This document shows, piece after piece, positions 57,633-64,000 of a DNA stretch of 64,000 nt. Within the stretch, counting starts at the first letter, position 1, and each line of letters starts with the position of its first letter. The stretch spans positions 620,001 through 684,000 of the forward strand of contig NZ_JAUSXL010000001.1 of NCBI RefSeq assembly GCF_030815975.1, read 5' to 3'. A program made the translations under genes and the position numbers. The stretch comes from Variovorax paradoxus. Lineage in GTDB: Bacteria > Pseudomonadota > Gammaproteobacteria > Burkholderiales > Burkholderiaceae_C. The notes beneath the pieces are model-generated. The model had not been told where the DNA came from. It made no database searches and saw only the letters and a program-made list of their open reading frames with translations.

Positions 57633-59090
57633 CTATTGGATTGCAACCGCCTCGGTTCTGCTGGGCTGCCAGCCACCCCCCAGCGCCTTGAAGGCGGTGA
57701 CTGCGGCGCGCGCCGATTCGGTTTGCGCCTGGGCTCTCGCATCGGAAGCGCGCAGCAGGTTCTCGTCTGCCTGCAGCACTTCGATGAGGCTGACCACGCC
57801 TTTCTGGTAGGCCGCGAATGAAGCGCCTCGCGCGCGGCCGAGCGAATCCACGCCCTGGGCCAGCATGCTGGCTTGCTCCTCGCGCTTGACCAGGGCCGAA
57901 AAGGCGTTTTCCACATCCTCGGTGGCACGCAGCACGGCCAGCCGGTAGGCCGCGAGCTGTTCGGCATCCTGGCCCTTGGCGAGATCGATCTGGGCGTTGA
58001 TGCGGCCGAAATCGAACAGACGCCAGCGCAAGCCCAGCACGCCGGCGGCCTGGCTGGCACCGCTGGTGAAGAGATTGCCGCCGGACATCGATGTCGCACT
58101 GCCGATCAGGCCGCTCAGGGAGAGCTTGGGGTAGTACTCGGCAATGGCCACACCGATGCGGGCATTCGATGCGGCGAGGCGGCGCTCGGCCGCGATCAGG
58201 TCGGGTCGTCGCCGGAGCAAGTCCCCCGGCGTTCCCGAGTCTGCGATCTGCGGAGCGGCCGGGATGGTGCCCGGCTCGGCCAGTTCCGCCCGGTGCGTGC
58301 CCGGGGACGAGCCCAGCATCACATCGAGCGCGTTCATGGCCGCGTCCAGGCCCGCCTCGAGGACCGGAACGGCGGCCCGGACCTGGGCCAGCGCGCCTTC
58401 GGTCTGCCGCACCTGGAGTTCGGCGGTCAATCCTTTGTTGTAGAGAAGATGGATCGTGGACAGCAGCTCCTGCTGCGTGCGCACCTGGCGCCGCGCCACG
58501 TCGAGCCGGGTCTGCAGCCCGCGGATGCTGATGTAGATGTCGGCGGTCTGCGCCGCCACGGTCAGTCTTGTTGCGGCCGTGCCTGCCTCCGAAGCCTGGT
58601 AGTCGGCAAGCGCCGCTTCGCGCCCGCGGCGCAGGCCGCCGAACACATCCAGTTCCCAGCTCGCGCCGAGATTGGCTTCGTAGGCATTGCCGTAGCGATC
58701 GAAACCGGGCCTCGCGTTCAGGACTTGCCCCAGCGGCGTTTCAACGGACTGGTAGGCCCGGGCTGCTTGTCCGCTGATGTTTCCGGAAGGCAGCAAGGCG
58801 GCATTCGCCGCCCCCAGCCCCGCACGCGCCTGGGCGGCGCGCGCCGACGCCTGTGCGAGATCGAGGTTCTGCGCCAGTGCAAGCGTGACGAATCGAGCCA
58901 ATTGCGGGTCGCCGAAACCCGTCCACCACGCGAGAAGGTCGGCGCTGGTGGAGGCAGATCGTGCATGGACGGCCGCCTGGCCGAGATACTGTTGCGACAG
59001 GGGCGCATCGGGCCGGACATAGTCGGGACCGACGGCGCAACCTGCGGCCAAGCTGGCAGCGATGAGCGGGACAAGGATGCGTTGGCGCAT
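57633..59090 (-). CDS. RND efflux outer membrane factor (NodT/OprM family lipoprotein)
   Basis: A 485-residue outer-membrane channel subunit. The lipoprotein signal ends in LAAGC (cysteine near residue 18) followed by AVGPDYVRPDAPL, then two similar halves rich in coiled-coil helices with WWTGFGDPQLARFVTLALAQ, RRRPDLIAAERRLAASNARI and GLRWRLFDFGRI. It traverses the outer membrane as a trimer and docks with the adaptor and pump encoded divergently. The start at 59090 is fixed by the signal peptide. Confidence 0.92.
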   Translation of the reverse strand: MRQRILVPLIAASLAAGCAVGPDYVRPDAPLSQQYLGQAAVHARSASTSADLLAWWTGFGDPQLARFVTLALAQNLDLAQASARAAQARAGLGAANAALLPSGNISGQAARAYQSVETPLGQVLNARPGFDRYGNAYEANLGASWELDVFGGLRRGREAALADYQASEAGTAATRLTVAAQTADIYISIRGLQTRLDVARRQVRTQQELLSTIHLLYNKGLTAELQVRQTEGALAQVRAAVPVLEAGLDAAMNALDVMLGSSPGTHRAELAEPGTIPAAPQIADSGTPGDLLRRRPDLIAAERRLAASNARIGVAIAEYYPKLSLSGLIGSATSMSGGNLFTSGASQAAGVLGLRWRLFDFGRINAQIDLAKGQDAEQLAAYRLAVLRATEDVENAFSALVKREEQASMLAQGVDSLGRARGASFAAYQKGVVSLIEVLQADENLLRASDARAQAQTESARAAVTAFKALGGGWQPSRTEAVAIQ

Positions 59091-59132
59091 GGGCTTCTTT
59101 CGGAAGAGAGGAAAGAAAACGAACTGGAAGCT

Positions 59133-59156
59133 GTGACTATAATTCAAAATGGTCAC
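59133..59156. promoter_or_regulatory. Putative TetR operator between nodT-type gene and tetR
   Basis: A 24-bp palindromic site with arms GTGAC (59133-59137) and GTCAC (59152-59156) and a 14-base AT-rich centre. A perfect TATAAT (59138-59143) lies inside it, oriented toward tetR, so binding would block tetR transcription and probably the divergent outer-membrane-factor promoter too. The same design recurs at 59827-59850. Confidence 0.65.
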
Positions 59157-59195
59157 TCGTTGTTCAATTTCCCTGCGCGCGGTAAGCTGTTGGCC

Positions 59196-59813
59196 ATGAG
59201 CAAAGCAACTCCTTCTCCGGCCGTGGGGCGCGGCCCTGCCGACCACGAGGTGCGAGACCAGATCGTTGTCGCGGCGACCGAGCACTTCAGCCGGTATGGC
59301 TACGAGAAGACGACCGTCTCCGACCTCGCCAAGGCCATCGGGTTTTCCAAGGCCTACATCTACAAGTTCTTCGAGTCCAAGCAGGCGATCGGCGAAATGA
59401 TCTGCGCGAACTGCCTGCGCGAGATCGAAGCCGAGATTCGGGCGGCCGTCGATGCTGCCGATCGCCCCCCCGAAAAGCTGCGCCGGATGTTCAAGTCGGT
59501 GGTCGAAGCCAGCCTTCGGCTGTTCTCCGAGGATCGCAAGCTCTACGAAATCGCGATCTCGGCGGCCACCGAGCGGTGGCAGGCGGTGGTCGTCCATGAA
59601 GAGCGCATCCGGCAATTGCTCCAGGAGATCCTGCGCGAAGGCCGGGAGGCGGGCGAGTTCGAGCGCAAGACGCCGCTGGACGAGGCGGCGGGGGCCATCT
59701 ACCTCGTCATGCACCCCTACATCAATCCGCTTCTCCTGCAGCACAGCTTCGACCACACGGCCGAAGCGCCGGCGCAACTGTCTGGCCTGGTGCTGCGCAG
59801 CCTTTCTCCATAA
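59196..59813 (+). CDS. TetR-family regulator of RND efflux genes
   Basis: A 205-residue TetR regulator: helix-turn-helix residues 20-65 (VAATEHFSRYGYEKTTVSDL, then AIGFSKAYIYKFFESKQAIG) and a helical effector domain. It is flanked by two 24-bp GTGAC-N14-GTCAC sites, one before itself and the outer-membrane factor, one before the adaptor gene. It very likely represses the whole efflux system and itself until an inducer binds. Confidence 0.92.
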   Translation: MSKATPSPAVGRGPADHEVRDQIVVAATEHFSRYGYEKTTVSDLAKAIGFSKAYIYKFFESKQAIGEMICANCLREIEAEIRAAVDAADRPPEKLRRMFKSVVEASLRLFSEDRKLYEIAISAATERWQAVVVHEERIRQLLQEILREGREAGEFERKTPLDEAAGAIYLVMHPYINPLLLQHSFDHTAEAPAQLSGLVLRSLSP

Positions 59814-59826
59814 GACGAAGATTTAA

Positions 59827-59862
59827 GTGACTATTGACTAATTTGGTCACTGGTATCAGAAT
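59827..59862 (+). promoter_or_regulatory. Promoter with TetR operator upstream of RND adaptor gene
   Basis: Arms GTGAC (59827-59831) and GTCAC (59846-59850) with a 14-base centre give a second 24-bp operator. It overlaps a candidate promoter: TTGACT (59834-59839), 17-base spacer and CAGAAT (59857-59862). The adaptor gene starts at 59896. Confidence 0.62.
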
Positions 59863-59895
59863 GCGGGTCCTGATCACTTCGTCACGGGGACCCTC

Positions 59896-61014
59896 ATGCT
59901 CTGGCGCCGCCTTGCTACCTCTACAGTCATCTGCGCACTGCCGTTTGCCTTGGTCGCCTGCAGCGAACAAGCGCCGTCCGATCCGCGCACCCAGGCGCCG
60001 CAGGTGCGCGCCGCCACCGTTCAGGGGGCCGGCGCTGTATCGCGCGCCTTCACCGGCACCGTAGCCGCCCGGGTCCAGAGCGACCTGGGTTTTCGGGTCT
60101 CCGGCAAGGTGCTGGAGCGGCTGGTGGATGCGGGGCAGGCCGTCAAACGCGGTCAGCTGCTCATGCGCATTGATCCCGCCGATCTGAATCTGGCGGTCCA
60201 TGCGCAGCAGGAGGCGGTCGCCGCTGCGCGGGCGCGCTCACAGCAGACGGCGGAGGATGAGGCCCGTTATCGCGACCTGCGCGGCACCGGTGCAATCTCG
60301 GCAACGGCCTACGACCAGATCAAGGCTGCGGCGGACGCTGCCAAGGCCCAGCTCAGGGCGACCGAGGCCCAGGCCGACGTGGCTCGCAATGCGAGCCGCT
60401 ACACCGAGCTCGTGGCGGACGGCGACGGTGTCGTCATGGAAACGCTGGCCGAGCCCGGCCAGGTCGTGAGCGCTGGCCAAGCGGCGGTGCGTGTGGCCCG
60501 CGCCGGTCCGCGCGAAGCCGTTGTCCAGCTGCCGGAAACCCTGCGTCCGGCGGTCGGATCCGCCGCACAGGCCACGCTCTTCGGCAAGGAAGGTGTGACG
60601 GTGGCGACCACGCTGCGGCAACTCTCGGATGCCGCGGATCGGCAGACCCGCACCTTCGAGGCGCGCTATGTGCTCAAGGGCGACCTTGCCAATGCGCCGC
60701 TGGGCGCCACGGTCACCATTCGGATTCCGGACGGGCTTCCTGCCGCGCAAGGTGGCCTGCAGGTGCCGATCGGCGCGCTGTTCGACACCGGCAAGGGGCC
60801 GGGCGTGTGGGTCATCAGCGGCGAGCCGGCCAAGGTCAACTGGCGCCCGGTCGTGGTCGAGCACCTGGATGACGGTGGCGCGCGCATCGTCGCTGGCCCG
60901 CTCAAGCAGGGCGACCGGATCGTCGCGCTCGGCGCCCATCTGCTGCGCGAGGGTGAACCGGTGCGCGTGGCCGGCCAGGCGGGCGCCGCCGCGGCAGAGG
61001 GAGCCCGCCCGTGA
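59896..61014 (+). CDS. RND efflux periplasmic adaptor subunit (membrane fusion protein)
   Basis: A 372-residue adaptor, lipid-anchored: lipobox LVAC (cysteine near residue 22). The barrel-sandwich (lipoyl-like) halves are GFRVSGKVLERLVDAGQAVK near residue 65 and YTELVADGDGVVMETLAEPG near 170, with a helical hairpin between them; a beta-barrel and membrane-proximal domain follow. It connects the inner-membrane pump with the outer-membrane factor. Its stop overlaps the GTG start of the pump gene (GTGA). Confidence 0.92.
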   Translation: MLWRRLATSTVICALPFALVACSEQAPSDPRTQAPQVRAATVQGAGAVSRAFTGTVAARVQSDLGFRVSGKVLERLVDAGQAVKRGQLLMRIDPADLNLAVHAQQEAVAAARARSQQTAEDEARYRDLRGTGAISATAYDQIKAAADAAKAQLRATEAQADVARNASRYTELVADGDGVVMETLAEPGQVVSAGQAAVRVARAGPREAVVQLPETLRPAVGSAAQATLFGKEGVTVATTLRQLSDAADRQTRTFEARYVLKGDLANAPLGATVTIRIPDGLPAAQGGLQVPIGALFDTGKGPGVWVISGEPAKVNWRPVVVEHLDDGGARIVAGPLKQGDRIVALGAHLLREGEPVRVAGQAGAAAAEGARP

Positions 61015-64000
61015 GCGAAGGCCGCTTCAATCTGTCGGCGCTTGCGGTCCGCGAGCGCTCCATCACCCTGTTCCTGATCTTCCTGATCTCGCTGGCGGGT
61101 CTTGTTGCGTTCTTCAAGCTCGGCCGCGCCGAAGACCCGGCCTTCACCGTCAAGGTGATGACGGTCATCACCGCCTGGCCCGGCGCCACGGCGCAGGAGA
61201 TGCAGGACCAGGTCGCCGAGAAGCTCGAGAAGCGCCTGCAGGAGCTGCGCTACTACGACCGCACCGAGACCTACACGCGGCCCGGGCTGGCGTTCACGAC
61301 CCTGACGCTGCTCGACAGCACGCCGCCGGCACAGGTGCAGGAACAGTTCTACCAAGCGCGCAAGAAGCTCGGCGACGAAGCGGGCAGCCTGCCGGCCGGC
61401 GTGATCGGGCCGATGATCAACGACGAATACGCGGACGTCACCTTCGCCCTGTTCGCGCTCAAGGCCAAGGGAGAAGCGCAGCGCCTGCTGGTGCGCGACG
61501 CCGAGACGCTGCGCCAGCGGCTGCTGCACGTGGCGGGCGTGAAGAAGGTCAACATCGCCGGCGAGCAGTCCGAACGCATCTATGTCGAGTTCTCGCATGA
61601 GCGCCTGGCAACGTTGGGCGTCAGTCCGCAGGACGTGTTCGCCGCACTCCACGGCCAGAATGCCCTGACCCCGGCGGGCTCGGTGGAAACCAAGGGCCCT
61701 CAGGTGTTCATTCGCCTGGACGGGCCTTTCGACGAGCTGCAGAAGATCCGCGATACGCCCATCGTGGCGCAGGGCCGCACCCTGAAGCTGTCGGACATCG
61801 CCAATGTCAAGCGGGGGTATGAAGACCCGGCCACCTTCCTGATCCGCAACGGCGGCGAGCCGGCACTGCTGGTGGGCGTTGTCATGCGCGAGGGCTGGAA
61901 CGGCCTCGACCTGGGCAAGGCGCTGGATGTGGAAGCCCGTGCCATCAACGCCGAGCTGCCGCTGGGCCTTAGCCTCACCAAGGTCACGGACCAGTCGGTG
62001 AACATCAGCGCGTCGGTCGACGAGTTCATGGTGAAGTTCTTCGCGGCCCTGCTGGTGGTCATGCTGGTGAGCTTCCTGAGCATGGGCTGGCGCGCGGGCC
62101 TCGTGGTGGCTGCGGCGGTGCCGCTGACGCTGGCCGTGGTCTTCGTGGTGATGGCCGCCACCGGCAAGAACTTCGACCGCATCACACTGGGCTCGTTGAT
62201 CCTCGCGCTCGGCTTGCTGGTGGACGACGCCATCATCGCCATCGAGATGATGGTGGTGAAGATCGAAGAGGGCTACAGCCATGTGGCCGCGTCCGCCTAC
62301 GCCTGGAGCCACACGGCGGCACCGATGCTCTCGGGCACGCTGGTCACCGCGGTCGGCTTCATGCCCAACGGCTTCGCGCCGTCGACAGCGGGCGAGTACA
62401 CCAGCAACATGTTCTGGATCGTCGGCATCGCGCTGATCGCATCCTGGGTGGTCGCCGTGGTGTTCACGCCGTATTTGGGCGTCAAGCTGCTGCCCAGCTT
62501 CAAGAAGATCGAAGGCGGCCATGCCGCGATCTACGACACGCCGCACTACAACCGGCTGCGCCGCGTGCTGGCCCGCGTCATCGCGCGCAAGTGGCTGGTG
62601 GCGGGCGCGGTGGTCGGCCTGTTCGTGGTGTCGATCCTCGGCATGGGGGTGGTCAAGAAGCAGTTCTTTCCGATCTCCGACCGGCCCGAAGTCCTGGTCG
62701 AGGTGCAGATGCCCTACGGCACTTCGATCACGCAGACCAGCGAGGCCACGGCCAAGGTCGAGGCCTGGCTGTCCACGCAGCCGGAGGCCCAGATCGTCAC
62801 CTCCTACATCGGGCAGGGCGCGCCGCGCTTCTACTTTGCGATGGGGCCTGAACTGCCCGATCCGTCGTTCGCCAAGATCGTGGTGCGCACGGCCAGCCAG
62901 GAGGAGCGCGAGGCCCTGAAGCACCGGTTGCGCCAGGCCGTTGCCGACGGCCTCGCGTCCGAGGCGCGGGTGCGCGTGACCCAGCTGGTGTTCGGGCCGT
63001 ACTCGCCGTTCCCCGTGGCCTACCGTGTCAGCGGACCCGATGCGAACGAGCTGCGCAGGATTGCGGCCGAGGTGCGGCAGGTGATGGACGCCAGCCCGAT
63101 GATGCGCACCGTCAGCACCGACTGGGGCACCCGCACGCCCACGCTGCACTTCACGTTGAAGCAAGACCGCCTGCAGGCCGTGGGGCTGAGCTCCAGCGCT
63201 GTGGCGCAGCAACTGCAGTTCCTTCTGAGCGGCGCGCCGGTGACCACCGTGCGCGAGGACATCCGCACCGTGCAGGTGGTGGCCCGTTCGGCCGGCGGCA
63301 CTCGGCTCGATCCCGCGAAGCTTGTCGACTTTACGCTCGCCGGTGCCGGCGGCCAGCGCATTCCGCTGTCCCAGGTCGGCGAGATCGAGGTGCGCATGGA
63401 AGAGCCGGTGATGCGGCGGCGCGACCGCATGCCCACGATCACGGTGCAGGGCGACATCGCCGAGGGGCTGCAGCCGCCCGATGTGTCGAGCGCGATCACG
63501 GCGAAGCTGCAGCCCCTGATGCAGAAGCTGCCGGCCGGCTACCGCATTGCCGAGGCCGGCTCCATCGAGGAATCGGAAAAGGCGACCAAGGCGATGCTGC
63601 CGCTCTTCCCGATCATGCTGGCGGCCACGCTGCTGATCATCATCTTCCAGGTGCGCTCCATGTCGGCGATGGTCATGGTGTTCCTCACGAGTCCGCTCGG
63701 GCTGATCGGCGTCGTGCCGACCCTGCTGCTGTTCCAGCAGCCCTTCGGCATCAATGCGCTCGTGGGGCTCATCGCGCTGTCGGGCATCCTGATGCGCAAC
63801 ACGCTGATCCTGCTCGGGCAGATCCACCACAACCAGCAGGAGGGGCTCGATCCGTTCCATGCGGTCGTCGAGGCGACCGTGCAGCGTGCGCGGCCCGTGG
63901 TCCTGACCGCGCTTGCGGCGATCCTCGCCTTCATTCCGCTGACGCACTCGGTGTTCTGGGGCGCGCTCGCCTACACCCTGATCGGCGGCACTTTTGCGGG
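61011..64000 (+). CDS. RND efflux transporter permease subunit (AcrB/MexB superfamily), 3' end beyond window
   Basis: The frame is open from a GTG at 61011 (MSEGRFNLSALAVRERSITL) to the window edge, 996 codons of an expected 1010-1050. The first membrane helix is at about residues 15-33, followed by the periplasmic porter region (PGATAQEMQDQVAEKLEKRL) and the helix 4 region LGLLVDDAIIAIEMMVVKIE, whose aspartates carry the proton relay; a second set of helices follows near residue 860. The sequence is of the HAE1/MdtB-like type with a single adaptor. It exports small hydrophobic or toxic compounds across the envelope. The last helices are cut by the window end. Confidence 0.92.
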   Translation, partial: MSEGRFNLSALAVRERSITLFLIFLISLAGLVAFFKLGRAEDPAFTVKVMTVITAWPGATAQEMQDQVAEKLEKRLQELRYYDRTETYTRPGLAFTTLTLLDSTPPAQVQEQFYQARKKLGDEAGSLPAGVIGPMINDEYADVTFALFALKAKGEAQRLLVRDAETLRQRLLHVAGVKKVNIAGEQSERIYVEFSHERLATLGVSPQDVFAALHGQNALTPAGSVETKGPQVFIRLDGPFDELQKIRDTPIVAQGRTLKLSDIANVKRGYEDPATFLIRNGGEPALLVGVVMREGWNGLDLGKALDVEARAINAELPLGLSLTKVTDQSVNISASVDEFMVKFFAALLVVMLVSFLSMGWRAGLVVAAAVPLTLAVVFVVMAATGKNFDRITLGSLILALGLLVDDAIIAIEMMVVKIEEGYSHVAASAYAWSHTAAPMLSGTLVTAVGFMPNGFAPSTAGEYTSNMFWIVGIALIASWVVAVVFTPYLGVKLLPSFKKIEGGHAAIYDTPHYNRLRRVLARVIARKWLVAGAVVGLFVVSILGMGVVKKQFFPISDRPEVLVEVQMPYGTSITQTSEATAKVEAWLSTQPEAQIVTSYIGQGAPRFYFAMGPELPDPSFAKIVVRTASQEEREALKHRLRQAVADGLASEARVRVTQLVFGPYSPFPVAYRVSGPDANELRRIAAEVRQVMDASPMMRTVSTDWGTRTPTLHFTLKQDRLQAVGLSSSAVAQQLQFLLSGAPVTTVREDIRTVQVVARSAGGTRLDPAKLVDFTLAGAGGQRIPLSQVGEIEVRMEEPVMRRRDRMPTITVQGDIAEGLQPPDVSSAITAKLQPLMQKLPAGYRIAEAGSIEESEKATKAMLPLFPIMLAATLLIIIFQVRSMSAMVMVFLTSPLGLIGVVPTLLLFQQPFGINALVGLIALSGILMRNTLILLGQIHHNQQEGLDPFHAVVEATVQRARPVVLTALAAILAFIPLTHSVFWGALAYTLIGGTFA

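Noticed and set aside
60666..63947. A 1093-codon open frame on the minus strand opposite the RND adaptor and pump
   Set aside because: It is rich in His/Arg/Asp/Gln as expected from the reverse complement of a GC-rich membrane protein gene; the sense frame encodes a clear RND pump.
1..64000. CRISPR arrays, tRNA and rRNA genes, complete insertion sequences
   Set aside because: No regularly spaced repeats, cloverleaf-like sequence, rRNA core motif, transposase gene or terminal inverted repeats were seen.

Overview
The window is a GC-rich, densely packed stretch of bacterial chromosome, most likely from a beta-proteobacterium of the order Burkholderiales; a Comamonadaceae organism such as Variovorax fits best. 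The reasons are four intact orphan Bug-family (TctC-like) periplasmic solute receptors plus the remnant of a fifth, a high density of LysR and IclR regulators, and many small catabolic operons with 1-4 bp stop/start overlaps. Both ends cut a gene: an opine-oxidase-type flavoprotein on the left and an RND efflux pump on the right.

Layout. 1-2.5 kb: two flavoprotein subunits of an HcnB/HcnC (opine or D-hydroxyproline oxidase) type enzyme. 2.5-7.4 kb: a DHA2 exporter, a Bug receptor and an amidase, with a divergent LysR. 7.4-10 kb: a DUF4337 membrane protein and a hipBA toxin-antitoxin module behind an AT-rich, repeat-bearing promoter region. 10-12.4 kb: a haloacid-dehalogenase-type HAD protein, a RidA protein and a LysR. 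12.4-20.2 kb: a LysR, a three-subunit oxidase (beta, 2Fe-2S gamma, alpha), an argininosuccinate-lyase-like C-N lyase and a Bug receptor, followed on the other strand by an Asp/Glu racemase-family gene and an Lrp regulator. 20.2-31.5 kb: a long minus-strand series with a GFA protein, a polar amino-acid ABC transporter, a D-amino-acid dehydrogenase, a ThDP enzyme, a saccharopine-dehydrogenase-like protein, a 2-hydroxyacid dehydrogenase, an RraA-like aldolase, a Bug receptor and a LysR.

31.6-41.4 kb: a pentapeptide protein, an HxlR regulator, and an IclR-controlled carbohydrate-type ABC import system whose genes lie on both sides of the regulator, with an AroE-like dehydrogenase, a Gfo/Idh/MocA oxidoreductase, a cupin and a DUF4286-like protein. 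The importer's binding-protein gene is frameshifted in its Tat signal peptide. 41.5-47.3 kb: a sugar-acid-type catabolic cluster (UxaA/GarD dehydratase and three FAH-fold proteins) around a second IclR. 47.3-48.5 kb is a scar of decayed genes: a TetR and a Bug receptor truncated at one junction, and pieces resembling a phage-type integrase. 48.5-53.5 kb: a LysR, a single-chain aconitase-family protein with LeuD-like and LeuC-like parts in reversed order, a Bug receptor, an internally deleted LeuB-like gene and a GST.

53.5-64 kb: a TetR/SDR pair with matching palindromes, a tannase-family lipoprotein with a divergent Crp/Fnr regulator, and a TetR-controlled RND tripartite efflux system (outer-membrane factor divergent from tetR, then adaptor and pump) with two identically spaced operators.

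Taken together this is an accessory region of stacked uptake-plus-catabolism modules, each with its own regulator. It has four visible breaks (a frameshift, an internal deletion, a recombination junction and integrase debris), which suggests recent gene flux. All calls rest on reading the sequence; no database search was possible.
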